Below are positions 51,846 through 60,070 of a stretch of DNA of 64,000 bases, piece by piece. This DNA comes from an uncultured Pelagibacteraceae bacterium (lineage in GTDB: Bacteria; Pseudomonadota; Alphaproteobacteria; Pelagibacterales; Pelagibacteraceae). The position numbers and the translations under genes were made by a program. The stretch's first letter is position 1; each line of letters starts with the position of its first letter. The stretch covers positions 62,001 to 126,000 of the forward strand of contig CACAIR010000001.1 of NCBI GenBank assembly GCA_902532565.1, written 5' to 3'. The notes below the pieces were generated by a model, which saw only the letters and a list, made by a program, of their open reading frames with translations, ran no database searches and was not told where the DNA came from.

Positions 51846-52472
51846 CTAATGTATAGATGTCATACTAGTAAAAATTTCTTTTGAAATATATATTGCTATA
51901 GATCCCATAAAGAAAATTATAAACAAGTTTATCAAATTCCAAATTTTTGAATTATTCAATTTATTGGATAAAAGTTTAGAAAGATATCCAAGATTAAAAA
52001 AAAATATAAAAGATGCAATAGAGGCACCTATTCCAAAATAAATTTTTTGATTTATCAAGAAATTTTTTGATAGGTTACCTAGAAAAAATATGGTGTCGGA
52101 ATAAACATGTGGATTAAGATAAGTAAAAGCTAAAGTTTTTAAAAAAACATCATATTTAGAGATATTGTTAAATTTATTTTTAAAATTTATTTTAGAATTA
52201 AATGATTTTATTTTTGAATAAATAAAATGAATTAAGAAAATTACTAAAAGAAAGTTAAATATTATCTCAATTGTTGAATTAAAATATTTTGAAAAGAGGT
52301 GAAAAAGAAATATTCCTGAAAATATCAAAATCAAATCTGATATTGAACATACTGAGCAAACTAAAAATATGTACTGTTTTTTTAGGCCCTGCTCTATAAC
52401 AAAAATGTTTTGTGCCCCAATTGCTAAAATTAAACTTAATCCAGTAAAGAACCCTAATACAAGGTATTCCAT
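51846..52472 (-). CDS. LysE/RhtB family translocator
   Basis: A 208-residue six-helix protein. The start GFFTGLSLILAIGAQNIFVIEQGLKKQ is the conserved LysE N-terminus (G-A-Q-N). LKTLAFTYLNPHVYSDTIFFLG near residue 110 is the second family block (NPH). Members export basic amino acids, homoserine or related compounds. The NPHVYxD and GAQN residues are closer to LysE/ArgO than to RhtB. A VOC gene precedes it on the same strand, 11 bp away. Confidence 0.88.
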   Translation of the reverse strand: MEYLVLGFFTGLSLILAIGAQNIFVIEQGLKKQYIFLVCSVCSISDLILIFSGIFLFHLFSKYFNSTIEIIFNFLLVIFLIHFIYSKIKSFNSKINFKNKFNNISKYDVFLKTLAFTYLNPHVYSDTIFFLGNLSKNFLINQKIYFGIGASIASFIFFFNLGYLSKLLSNKLNNSKIWNLINLFIIFFMGSIAIYISKEIFTSMTSIH

Positions 52473-52483
52473 CTAACGCTTAA

Positions 52484-52894
52484 TTAGTCGGCGTTAGCTG
52501 TTAGTGTTTTAATCTCTAAAATATTTTCATTTGGATCTTTGACAAAAAAAGTTTCTTGTTCATATTTAGTACCTTTAAATCTCAAATATGGTTCATCATA
52601 GTATTTTGCACCTTTTTCATTTAATCTTTTTTTAAGAGCATCAAAATCTTTTCTGGATAAATGAACTCCAAAATGAGGTACAGAAACATTTCCCATATCA
52701 ACATCATGTCTTTCGTTGTCTAATTTATGATCACTTGCATGGAGTGTTAATTCGTTTCCCCAAAAATCAACATCAGCCCATTCTTGTGCTGAATTATCCA
52801 ATCTACATCCCAGTGTTTCGCTATAAAACTTTTTTGCTAATTCTAGATCACCACATGGTATGGCCAAATGAAAACAGTTTGTGTTTTTATACAT
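52484..52894 (-). CDS. VOC (glyoxalase/bleomycin-resistance) superfamily protein
   Basis: A 136-residue VOC protein with the two beta-alpha-beta3 repeats. Metal-ligand candidates are the His in CFHLAIPCGDLELAKKFYSE, His in VPHFGVHLSRKDF, and Glu in FVKDPNENILEIKTL. AAAGGAG lies a few bases upstream of the start. The substrate is unknown; related proteins act in thiol conjugation, dioxygen cleavage or isomerisation. It is divergent from cysE by 71 bp. Confidence 0.85.
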   Translation of the reverse strand: MYKNTNCFHLAIPCGDLELAKKFYSETLGCRLDNSAQEWADVDFWGNELTLHASDHKLDNERHDVDMGNVSVPHFGVHLSRKDFDALKKRLNEKGAKYYDEPYLRFKGTKYEQETFFVKDPNENILEIKTLTANAD

Positions 52895-52965
52895 ATTTGC
52901 TCCTTTAAATAATGAATAAATGAACTATATAAGCTTTAATTTTTTATTTCAAGCTGACAATATTT

Positions 52966-53535
52966 ATGAATAATTTTTTACAATCTATAATTGACCGGGA
53001 TCCTGCGGCAAAATCTAAATTAAGTTTAATTTTAACTTATCCTGGTGTCAAAGCAGTTTTTTTTTACAGGATTGCAAATTTTTTCGCAATCGCTAAATTT
53101 AATTTAATTGCAAGAATCATTTCACAATTTTCAAGATTTTTAACAGGGATAGAAATTCACCCAAGAGCAAAAATAGGAAAAAATTTATTCATTGACCATG
53201 GTATGGGAGTAGTGATTGGAGAAACATCGGAGATTGGAGATAATGTTACAATTTATCATAACGTTACATTAGGAGGAATTGCTCCAAGTATTAATTCAAA
53301 TGATCAAAGAAATATGAAAAGACACCCAACTTTAGAAGATAATGTTGTTGTCGGTTCTGGTGCTCAAATATTAGGGCCAATTACAATTGGTAAAAACTCT
53401 TTAATTGGTTCAAACTCAGTAGTAACAAAAAATGTATCTGAAAAATCAGTAATGGCCGGCATACCAGCTAAAAGAGTTGGTGATGCTACAAAAGGATTTA
53501 AACCTTATGCAGTTATAGATGAAGATAAAGAATAA
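52966..53535 (+). CDS. cysE: Serine O-acetyltransferase
   Basis: A 189-residue enzyme of the short CysE type. ALL-helical N-terminus with [27 protein letters not shown], then a hexapeptide beta-helix with [44 protein letters not shown]. His in DHGMG and the CoA-binding region are present. It produces O-acetylserine, the substrate of the next gene, cysK, with which it overlaps as TAATG. Confidence 0.94.
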   Translation: MNNFLQSIIDRDPAAKSKLSLILTYPGVKAVFFYRIANFFAIAKFNLIARIISQFSRFLTGIEIHPRAKIGKNLFIDHGMGVVIGETSEIGDNVTIYHNVTLGGIAPSINSNDQRNMKRHPTLEDNVVVGSGAQILGPITIGKNSLIGSNSVVTKNVSEKSVMAGIPAKRVGDATKGFKPYAVIDEDKE

Positions 53536-54536
53536 TGAAAAATATAAAAAATAATTTTATAGACTCAATTGGAAATACGCCTTTAATAAAATTAAAAATA
53601 GCATCGAAAATTACTGGGTGCAATATCTATGGTAAAGCTGAGTACTTAAATCCAGGTGGCTCAGTCAAAGATAGAGCTGCACTAGCTTTAATAAAAGACG
53701 CACAAGAAAAGAAACTAATATCTGAGGGTGGGATTGTGGTTGAGGGAACTGCAGGAAATACTGGAATAGGATTATGTCTCCTTGGAAACTCTTTAGGTTA
53801 TAAAACGATAATTGTTATGAATGACAATCAAACACAGGAAAAGAAAGACACTTTAAGAAATGTTGGTGCAGATTTAAGATTAGTTCCACCAAAACCATAT
53901 AAAGATGATGGTAATTATGTTAAGGTTGCAGGCAGACTTGCTGAAGAAATAAAAAGTACAAATAACAATGGTGTAGTTTGGGCCAATCAATTTGATAACA
54001 CTGCAAATGCTAAAGGACATTACGAAACAACAGGTCCTGAAATATGGGAACAAACAGATGGAAAAGTTGATGGATTTGTTTGTGCGTCAGGAACTGGAGG
54101 AACTATCGGTGGTGTTAGTAAATATTTAAAAGAAAAAAATAAAGATGTTAAAATTTATCTTGCAGATCCAACCGGTTCAGCTCTCTATAATCATATCATG
54201 AACGGAGAACTTAAAGCTGAAGGTGGATCAATAACCGAGGGAATAGGATCAAGTAGAATAACTAAAAATTTTGCTGAAGCTAAAATTGATGGTGCTTTTT
54301 CAATCAGTGATCAAGAATCTTTACCTATACTTTATAACTTAATTCAAAATGAGGGATTAAGTTTAGGAACTAGTTGCGGAGTAAACATTGCAGGTGCTAT
54401 TAGATTAGGAAAAGAGCTTGGCCCAGGAAAAACAATTGTTACAATTCTTTGTGATAGATCTGATAAATACAACTCTAAGATGTTTAACAAATCATTTTTG
54501 AGGGAAAAAAACCTTCCTATTCCAAGCTGGTTATAA
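53535..54536 (+). CDS. cysK: Cysteine synthase (O-acetylserine sulfhydrylase)
   Basis: A 333-residue PLP enzyme. GNTPLIKLK near residue 14 precedes the PLP-lysine block NPGGSVKDRAALALI (Lys near 46). VEGTAGNTGIGLCLLG holds the substrate loop, and the phosphate-binding SGTGGTIGGVSKYL lies near 180. The pairing with cysE in one translationally coupled unit makes cysteine synthesis from serine, acetyl-CoA and sulfide clear. A weak hairpin terminator follows at 54552-54575. Confidence 0.92.
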   Translation: MKNIKNNFIDSIGNTPLIKLKIASKITGCNIYGKAEYLNPGGSVKDRAALALIKDAQEKKLISEGGIVVEGTAGNTGIGLCLLGNSLGYKTIIVMNDNQTQEKKDTLRNVGADLRLVPPKPYKDDGNYVKVAGRLAEEIKSTNNNGVVWANQFDNTANAKGHYETTGPEIWEQTDGKVDGFVCASGTGGTIGGVSKYLKEKNKDVKIYLADPTGSALYNHIMNGELKAEGGSITEGIGSSRITKNFAEAKIDGAFSISDQESLPILYNLIQNEGLSLGTSCGVNIAGAIRLGKELGPGKTIVTILCDRSDKYNSKMFNKSFLREKNLPIPSWL

Positions 54537-54551
54537 TATCGCATACCAGCT

Positions 54552-54575
54552 ATGTAACAAAACAGTTACATTTTT
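54552..54575 (+). terminator. Weak rho-independent terminator after cysK
   Basis: ATGTAAC (54552-54558) pairs with GTTACAT (54565-54571) around a six-base loop and is followed by TTTT. The stem is AT-rich, so termination is likely partial and may let transcription enter the small-gene cassette. Confidence 0.5.
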
Positions 54576-54625
54576 GATTTAACATTAATTAATCTAAATA
54601 AGTTATTAAACAATAAGGAGGTGTT

Positions 54626-55000
54626 ATGAAAAAAATTATTACAATTATACTTTCCTTTTTTTTATTCTCATCGGCTTTTGCTGGTATGAAAGAAGGTGAT
54701 AAATCAAAAGCTTGGGATTGTGTAGGGATCTATATGGCTAATTACTTTCTTCCACCTGGTGAAGAATTTGAATATGGAATGAAAGAAAAATCTATTTCAA
54801 CTGCAAAGGTTCTAAAAGAGTATGCTCTTGAAATTGGTATTCCAGAAAAAGATTGGGATGATGGAGCAAACAAAGCAGTAGATAAGCATTATGGTTCAAA
54901 ATATGACAAAGCTAAAACTGAAAAATGTCACTCATTCGTTGAAGCTTTAGTTCCTAATGGAGCTGAGAGAGTAAAAAAAGTTGTTCAAACACTATATTAA
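54626..55000 (+). CDS. Secreted small protein of unknown function
   Basis: A 124-residue protein with a classic signal peptide (MKKIITIILSFFLFSSAFA) and AAGGAGGT at 54615-54622, a near-perfect Shine-Dalgarno. The mature ~105 residues are charged and mostly helical, with two cysteines (KAWDCVGIYM and TEKCHSFVEAL) that could form a disulfide. I do not recognise a family. It leads a cassette of ten same-strand small genes with strong ribosome sites. Confidence 0.65.
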   Translation: MKKIITIILSFFLFSSAFAGMKEGDKSKAWDCVGIYMANYFLPPGEEFEYGMKEKSISTAKVLKEYALEIGIPEKDWDDGANKAVDKHYGSKYDKAKTEKCHSFVEALVPNGAERVKKVVQTLY

Positions 55001-55015
55001 ATAGAAAGGTAAAAA

Positions 55016-55492
55016 ATGAAAAAACTAATAATAGCATTAACTTTTACAATCATTTCAACTGTAGCTTTTGCTAACTCGGGAAAATTTAATGCAAGTGGAA
55101 TGGGGTCTTGGGAAATGAATATTATGAATGCTGGCAATGGTAACATGGCAATTACTTACGATGGAAATGCAGGTCTTACAGATAAAAATCCAGAGAGTAT
55201 ATTTGACAAATCTACAATGAACTGTGTTGGAGGACTTACATTAGTAAGTGGAAAATTTGATGATGAAACAGGTATGTGCACTTTTTATTTAGCTGATGGA
55301 GAAAAAGTTTTCATGAATTACAAAGGTAAAGGCACCGGTGGTCAAGGAGGATCTGGAACTTTTATAATTATTGGAGGAACTGGAAAATATGAAAAAATTT
55401 CAGGAACTGGTTTTTCTAGTAGACAGAATCTTAAAGGCAAAGAAGGATTTGCTCACTCAATGAATCAAATGAGTGGTGAGTACACATATTAA
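55016..55492 (+). CDS. Secreted beta-rich small protein
   Basis: A 158-residue protein with a signal peptide (MKKLIIALTFTIISTVAFA). The mature region is Gly-rich and beta-predicted: GTGGQGGSGTFIIIGGTGKYEKISGTG near residues 105-130 resembles the allene-oxide-cyclase/dirigent-like barrel repeat. Two cysteines (MNCVGG, GMCTFY) may pair. Family membership is not established. Ribosome site AAAGG precedes the ATG. Confidence 0.62.
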   Translation: MKKLIIALTFTIISTVAFANSGKFNASGMGSWEMNIMNAGNGNMAITYDGNAGLTDKNPESIFDKSTMNCVGGLTLVSGKFDDETGMCTFYLADGEKVFMNYKGKGTGGQGGSGTFIIIGGTGKYEKISGTGFSSRQNLKGKEGFAHSMNQMSGEYTY

Positions 55493-55516
55493 ATTAATTA
55501 ACTATAAGGAGAAATA

Positions 55517-55801
55517 ATGGAAAAAGAAATGTTAGTAGTGGCTAAATTAAAAGAAGGTATGTTTGAAAAGTTTATGGGTTTCATGCAATCACCTGAAGGC
55601 TTAGCAGAAAGAGCTAAAGTAGCTGTAGTAGAAAAAACTATTGGAACGGTAACACCAGATAAAAGCACTGTAATGTTTAAGATATTTTGTACTGATGAAC
55701 CTGCATTACATAAATTCATAGAAGGAACTGAAGTGTCAAAACCTATCATGGATGCTGTTTTAGATAGCTATTCAATCTATGATTTAACAAAAGTAAAATA
55801 G
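55517..55801 (+). CDS. Small ferredoxin-fold (ABM-like) protein
   Basis: A 94-residue soluble protein whose beta-alpha-beta-beta-alpha-beta pattern fits a ferredoxin-like/ABM fold: MLVVAKLKEG, a helical segment, FKIFCTDEPALHKFIEGT, then YSIYDLTKVK. No catalytic motif is identifiable. AAGGAG (about 55507) is close to the start. The next two genes encode proteins of similar size and pattern, so the three may be distant paralogues. Confidence 0.58.
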   Translation: MEKEMLVVAKLKEGMFEKFMGFMQSPEGLAERAKVAVVEKTIGTVTPDKSTVMFKIFCTDEPALHKFIEGTEVSKPIMDAVLDSYSIYDLTKVK

Positions 55802-55808
55802 GATAAAT

Positions 55809-56099
55809 ATGAAAAACTACATCGTAACACACACTTTTAAATCAAAAGAAGCTAAAGCTAAAATGATAGAGGTCACTGGCTCAATGTCGATGGAAGATAT
55901 GACTAAAGCAATGACTAGTGAAAATGCAAAATGTCAAATGAGCTGGAACACACCAGGTGATAATTTAACAATGTATTGTTGGTGGAAAGGTACTAATCCA
56001 GATGCAATTAATAAACAGTTAGAATCTATGAATGATTTCTATGAACCTCACAAATTTGTTGAGTGTACAGATGATGTTATAGATTTTAATGCTAAATAA
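55809..56099 (+). CDS. Small ferredoxin-fold-like protein
   Basis: A 96-residue protein starting NYIVTHTFKSKEAKAKMIEV, with TMYCWWKGTNPDAINKQLESM in the middle and a C-terminal acidic CTDDVIDFNAK. The beta-alpha layout resembles DUF4242/SCO4226-like and ABM proteins. Two methionine-rich helices (SMEDMTKAMTSEN) are notable. No function can be given. Confidence 0.55.
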   Translation: MKNYIVTHTFKSKEAKAKMIEVTGSMSMEDMTKAMTSENAKCQMSWNTPGDNLTMYCWWKGTNPDAINKQLESMNDFYEPHKFVECTDDVIDFNAK

Positions 56100-56110
56100 A
56101 TGGAGTAACA

Positions 56111-56419
56111 GTGAAAGTAATTTATACAAGAACAATGCGAGTAAAAGATGATGGCCTAGGAAAAGCAATGGAAATTGGGAAAGGTTTGGCTGCAGTTAGA
56201 AAAAAACACTATCCTAACCATGATGTCTATTTTTCTTTTCAAATGGGTGGAGACCCAAGAACAATAAGAGAAACTTTAATTGGAACTATGTTTGAAGGTG
56301 ATAATGATGCTGACGCTAACATGTCTGCAGATCCTGAATATATAAAACTTTTAGAGCAATTAAAAGAAGTTGCAATAGAAGGGACTATTGAAGACGAGAT
56401 TAGACCAATATTTAGTTAA
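56111..56419 (+). CDS. Small ferredoxin-fold-like protein
   Basis: A 102-residue protein with a GTG start and the ribosome site GGAG just upstream. The opening KVIYTRTMRVKDDGLGKAMEIGKGLAAVRKKHYPNH and the pair YFSFQMGGDPRTIRETLIG and EYIKLLEQLKEV give a beta-alpha-beta pattern akin to ABM dimeric barrels. Strongly acidic C-terminus. Function unknown. Confidence 0.55.
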   Translation: MKVIYTRTMRVKDDGLGKAMEIGKGLAAVRKKHYPNHDVYFSFQMGGDPRTIRETLIGTMFEGDNDADANMSADPEYIKLLEQLKEVAIEGTIEDEIRPIFS

Positions 56420-56431
56420 GGAATTTTAAAT

Positions 56432-56848
56432 ATGATAGAAAAATTTAATGGAGTAATTTACTTAGCTTTATTTCTAATTCACTTTATTGGCTTTGCTTAC
56501 TATGGATTTAGATGTGTGTTTCAAACACAATCTTTTTTAAATCAATATGGAATGCATGATACAGGTGCTGGGATTGTAAGATTTTTTGGATCTATATTTA
56601 TTGGTTCAACTGTAATGGCAATTTATGTAGGATTCATCAGACCAAATGGCTTAGAGGCTACTTGGGCTTTCTTTAATCTAATATTCTTGCAAAATTTATC
56701 AGCTTTTATAGTTGGTTTTTATAGTACAAAAATTAATAAACTTGGACATACAGATAAAACTTCGGATGAAGCAATCTATGCCCCTTTATTTTTAACTATT
56801 TTAAGTGCTGTACTTTGTTACGGTTTAGCTGATAAAATATACGTTTAA
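56432..56848 (+). CDS. Four-helix integral membrane protein of unknown function
   Basis: A 138-residue protein with four predicted helices (about residues 8-30, 46-68, 74-96, 112-134). The first loop carries FRCVFQTQSFLNQYGM and the second FIRPNGLEATW. It lies between the ferredoxin-fold genes and the cupin gene. The arrangement suggests a membrane partner of the neighbouring soluble proteins. No family is recognised. Confidence 0.6.
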   Translation: MIEKFNGVIYLALFLIHFIGFAYYGFRCVFQTQSFLNQYGMHDTGAGIVRFFGSIFIGSTVMAIYVGFIRPNGLEATWAFFNLIFLQNLSAFIVGFYSTKINKLGHTDKTSDEAIYAPLFLTILSAVLCYGLADKIYV

Positions 56849-56863
56849 ATAAAAGGAGGGGTT

Positions 56864-57214
56864 ATGGCAGGAGTAGAAGTAAAATCTTTCGAAAAAGCAG
56901 ATGAGGTTAATGATAATTTTAATAACGCAAAAATAGAAGCTGTAAAAGTTGGAAACCAGAGGGTAATGAAACTTACATTGCAACCTGGATGGAAATGGTC
57001 AAAAGATATTAAACCAACAGTTGGGGGTGATAGCTGTCAAGCAACGCATCTTGGTGTAATTGTTTCAGGAGCTGTTTGCGCAAAACATAATGACGGAACC
57101 GAAATAACTTATAAATCTGGAGACGCATATGCTATTCAGCCAGGACATGATGGATGGGTAGTGGGAAATGAACCAGCTATTGTTTATGAGTTTCACGGAA
57201 TGTGGGGTGAATAA
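56864..57214 (+). CDS. Single-domain cupin protein
   Basis: A 116-residue cupin-fold protein. The conserved metal motif region is LTLQPGWKWSKDI...QATHLGVIVSGAV (His near 65) and the second motif AYAIQPGHDGWVVGNEPAIVYEF (His near 99). It may bind a small molecule or metal. A strong ribosome site (AAGGAGGGG) precedes the start. Its stop overlaps the NTF2-like gene start as TAATG (57214). Confidence 0.78.
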   Translation: MAGVEVKSFEKADEVNDNFNNAKIEAVKVGNQRVMKLTLQPGWKWSKDIKPTVGGDSCQATHLGVIVSGAVCAKHNDGTEITYKSGDAYAIQPGHDGWVVGNEPAIVYEFHGMWGE

Positions 57215-57534
57215 TGTCGATATTAAAAAGATATACTGATGCAATAGATAAGAAAGACGAAGCAGCTATGAATGAGCTTTTGCATGATGATTTTAAGTTT
57301 ATAATGCATAAATCTGGAAATTCTCTTGGGAAAGCTGACGTAATCAAATGGGCAATGAGTGGTGATATCAATCAAGACAAAGCGCGAATTGTTTACGAAA
57401 ATGATGAAGTTGGCGTACACCACTCAATCGTAACTTTTAATGATGGAAATGTAGAAGCTGTAATGGCAGTTTATAAATATAAAGATGGAAAAATTGCTAG
57501 CTTAGAGACTGGTGCTACTCCAATGTCTAAATAA
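57214..57534 (+). CDS. NTF2-like / SnoaL-like protein
   Basis: A 106-residue alpha+beta-cone protein. KRYTDAIDKKDEAAMNELLHDDFKFIMHKSGNSLGKADVIKW is the typical N-terminal helix-loop-strand of DUF4440/SnoaL proteins. The C-terminal MAVYKYKDGKIASLETGATP supplies the sheet. Members act as hydrolases, isomerases or ligand binders. It is translationally coupled to the cupin upstream and the DUF2798-like gene downstream (TAATG at 57534). Confidence 0.72.
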   Translation: MSILKRYTDAIDKKDEAAMNELLHDDFKFIMHKSGNSLGKADVIKWAMSGDINQDKARIVYENDEVGVHHSIVTFNDGNVEAVMAVYKYKDGKIASLETGATPMSK

Positions 57535-57755
57535 TGTTTCCAAAAAAATATTTTGATTTTATATTCATTTTAATTATGGGTTTTGGCATGAGCTTGCTCA
57601 TGACACTTATAATTACCTATATAAATACTGGAATGGATAATGAATATATCAATAGATTTTTAAAAGCATGGTCAGTAAGTTTACCTATAGCAATTATAGC
57701 TGCTCTTGTTCTTGGCCCACCAATAAAAAAATTGGTGGATAAAATTACCAATTAA
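57534..57755 (+). CDS. DUF2798-like two-helix membrane protein
   Basis: A 73-residue protein with two hydrophobic helices (about residues 8-30 and 45-65). The sequence FIFILIMGFGMSLLMTLIITYINTG then LKAWSVSLPIAIIAALVLGPPIKKLVDKIT matches the DUF2798 pattern. Small two-helix membrane proteins of this kind occur beside efflux carriers. A SMR-like gene follows 16 bp downstream. Confidence 0.72.
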   Translation: MFPKKYFDFIFILIMGFGMSLLMTLIITYINTGMDNEYINRFLKAWSVSLPIAIIAALVLGPPIKKLVDKITN

Positions 57756-57771
57756 GAATATTCTTAAATTA

Positions 57772-58107
57772 ATGGGTAATATTATTGCATATATTGTTCT
57801 TATACTTGCGGTTATTTTAGGCACTGCCGCAAACGGTTTTGCCAAAGGTGCAAATGGTTTTACATTGTTCATACCAAGTTTGTTGACAGCAATAACTATT
57901 GTTGGCTGCATGTTTGCGTTATCTATTGTTATGAAAACTATTCCAGTTGGCATAACTTATGCTTCATTTGCTGGTCTATGTATAATTGCTACAACACTTG
58001 TTGGAATATTTAGATTTAATCAATTGCCAGATCTTTACACTGTCATAGGTTTAATTTTGATAGTCACAGGTGTATTAATAGTCAACCTTCTTGGTAAAAC
58101 TACTTAG
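57772..58107 (+). CDS. Small multidrug resistance (SMR/EmrE-like) membrane protein
   Basis: A 111-residue four-helix protein. AVILGTAANGFAKGANGFTLFIPSL near residue 14 (the E14 position of EmrE is replaced by a non-acidic residue here) and YASFAGLCIIATTLVGIFRFNQLPDLYTVIGLILIVTGVLIVNLLG match the SMR family. The missing conserved glutamate argues against a drug/proton antiporter of the EmrE type; it may belong to a metabolite-exporting branch. It closes the ten-gene cassette and overlaps the convergent IMPase-like gene by 8 bp. Confidence 0.75.
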   Translation: MGNIIAYIVLILAVILGTAANGFAKGANGFTLFIPSLLTAITIVGCMFALSIVMKTIPVGITYASFAGLCIIATTLVGIFRFNQLPDLYTVIGLILIVTGVLIVNLLGKTT

Positions 58108-58900
58108 AAACTGGTCTTAAAATTTTTAGAATTTTTTTGTGAATAAGTTTATTTGATGAACAAATTATATTACCTGCTCTTTCAGGATTTTTATTTTCCC
58201 AAGTAGTAACTATTCCTCCAGCTGCTTTTAAAATTGGAATTAAAGGATGAATATCCCAAATCTTATTTGAACACTGCAATACTACATCTAATTTACCCTC
58301 AGCAAAATGAGAATAACTAAGAGCATCAGCACAAGGAAATTGCATTCGTGTTAAAATTTGAGGAATTTTTTTTTGCTGTTTTAATGATAAGCTACCATGA
58401 AAAGCTGCAGATAATTTCATATTTGACATATTGGCTTCATGATTTACTTTTAATTTTAATTTTTTTCCTTTTTCTGAAACATAGGCATTTTTAGCTGAAC
58501 TATTGAAATAATATTTTTTTAATATTGGAAAATTTGCTAGACCTAATACAGGTATTCCCTTGTAGTTCAAAGAAATCAGATTACTCCAAGTTGGATTGCC
58601 TATAACAAATGATCTAGTTCCATCAATAGGATCTATTACCCATGAATATTTACTTTTTGATTTTTTGTGACCAAATTCCTCGCCTATAACTTGGTGGTCG
58701 GGAAATTTTTTTTTTATTTCTTTCCTAATAAATTTTTCAAATGCCTTATCAGCGCTTGTAACTGGATCATATCCCTTTCCTTTAAGTTTATTGGATACTT
58801 TGAATGACCTATTTAATTTAGAATAATAAAATTTTGTTAATTTTTTAGCTAATCCCTCAATAAATTTAGAATAAACTTTGTAATCTGATGATTTTATCAT
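58100..58900 (-). CDS. Inositol monophosphatase-family phosphatase (HisN-like)
   Basis: A roughly 266-residue IMPase-fold enzyme. DPVTSADKAFEKFIRKEI holds the metal-binding start, VIGEEFGHKK the Glu of motif, WVIDPIDGTRSFVIGNPTWSNLI the diagnostic WVIDPIDGT block near residue 84, and NKIWDIHPLIPILKAAGGIVTTWEN the C-terminal WDxxP motif. IMPase homologues hydrolyse inositol-phosphate, histidinol-phosphate or PAP. I prefer the ATG at 58900 to the TTG nine bases upstream. Confidence 0.87.
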   Translation of the reverse strand: MIKSSDYKVYSKFIEGLAKKLTKFYYSKLNRSFKVSNKLKGKGYDPVTSADKAFEKFIRKEIKKKFPDHQVIGEEFGHKKSKSKYSWVIDPIDGTRSFVIGNPTWSNLISLNYKGIPVLGLANFPILKKYYFNSSAKNAYVSEKGKKLKLKVNHEANMSNMKLSAAFHGSLSLKQQKKIPQILTRMQFPCADALSYSHFAEGKLDVVLQCSNKIWDIHPLIPILKAAGGIVTTWENKNPERAGNIICSSNKLIHKKILKILRPVSK

Positions 58901-58972
58901 TGGCAACAAGGACTAATACTATTTTATTCTTATTGATTAAAGCTAAATTTTAAATAATGATTTATATTGTTA

Positions 58973-60070
58973 ATGAAAATTGAATTAGAAAATAATAAGG
59001 TATTTTTCGAAAATAAAGGATTGAAAAAAGAAATACACCCATTTTGGTTGAGAGAAAGAGTTGATGGGGACAGTTTTGTAGATAAAACTACTCAGCAGAG
59101 GCTGTTTGATCCCACTAAATTAAAAGAAAATATTCAAATAAATTCCTCAAATTTGTCAAATAAGTATTTAGAAATTACTTTTAATGATGGAGTACACACA
59201 AAACTAGCAATTGAAAATATTCTTAAAGAGTTTTCCAATAATAATGTGAAACGTATCAAGAAAATAAAATGGGACTCCTCATTGAAAAATTTAAATTACT
59301 TTGTATATAAAGATAACTTTTTTGACGATAAAGAAATGTATAATGCTTTAATTAATTTTTACCAATATGGTTTTATAATTTTTAAAAAAGTTCCAACAAA
59401 AAATAATTTTATAATAAATTTTGCAAATTCAATCGGAAGTATCAGAAGAACTAATTTTGGTGAATTTTTTAATGTTAAGTCTAAGCCTAACCCTAATGAT
59501 TTAGCATATACTTCATTACCCTTAGCACCTCATACAGATAATCCGTATCGAAATCCTGTTCCATGTATTCAAATGTTACATTGTATAGAGAATGAAGTCA
59601 GTGGAGGTTTATCTACATTGGTAGATGGTTTTACTGTAACAGAAAAATTGAAAAAAGAATTTTATGACTATTATAAAATTTTAACTGAGATAAAAGTAAG
59701 ATTTCAATTCATAGATCAAACTATAGTTTTAGAAGATTGGTCTGAGATGATTAAATTAAACAATCACGGAGAATTTAAACAAGTAAGGTTTAGTCCGAGA
59801 CTAGATTTTGTACCATTGCTGGATAAACAAAAGTTAGAATTATATTATTCTGCAAGAAAAAAAATATCTGAATTCTATAATTCAAATGATTATAGAATTG
59901 AATTTAAACTTGAACCTGGTGATTTACTTATGATAGATAATTACAGATTGCTTCATGGTAGGACTGCTTATGATGTAAATGAAGGAAATCGTTTTCTTCA
60001 AGGTTGTTATATTGATTACGACAGCACAGAGGGTAAGTTAAAACACCTCAAAAGAAAATTTAATCTTTAA
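58973..60070 (+). CDS. Gamma-butyrobetaine hydroxylase-family Fe(II)/2-oxoglutarate dioxygenase
   Basis: A 365-residue protein. The N-terminal IHPFWLRERVDGDSFVDKTTQQRLFDP is the small domain of gamma-butyrobetaine/trimethyllysine hydroxylases. The TauD-like core has LAPHTDNPYRNPVPCIQMLHC (His-x-Asp of the iron site, near residue 185) and IDNYRLLHGRTAYDVNEGNRFLQGCYID (the distal His and the 2-oxoglutarate-binding Arg, near 325). It probably hydroxylates a quaternary ammonium or related betaine. I use ATG 58973; an upstream TTG adds only two residues. Confidence 0.85.
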   Translation: MKIELENNKVFFENKGLKKEIHPFWLRERVDGDSFVDKTTQQRLFDPTKLKENIQINSSNLSNKYLEITFNDGVHTKLAIENILKEFSNNNVKRIKKIKWDSSLKNLNYFVYKDNFFDDKEMYNALINFYQYGFIIFKKVPTKNNFIINFANSIGSIRRTNFGEFFNVKSKPNPNDLAYTSLPLAPHTDNPYRNPVPCIQMLHCIENEVSGGLSTLVDGFTVTEKLKKEFYDYYKILTEIKVRFQFIDQTIVLEDWSEMIKLNNHGEFKQVRFSPRLDFVPLLDKQKLELYYSARKKISEFYNSNDYRIEFKLEPGDLLMIDNYRLLHGRTAYDVNEGNRFLQGCYIDYDSTEGKLKHLKRKFNL

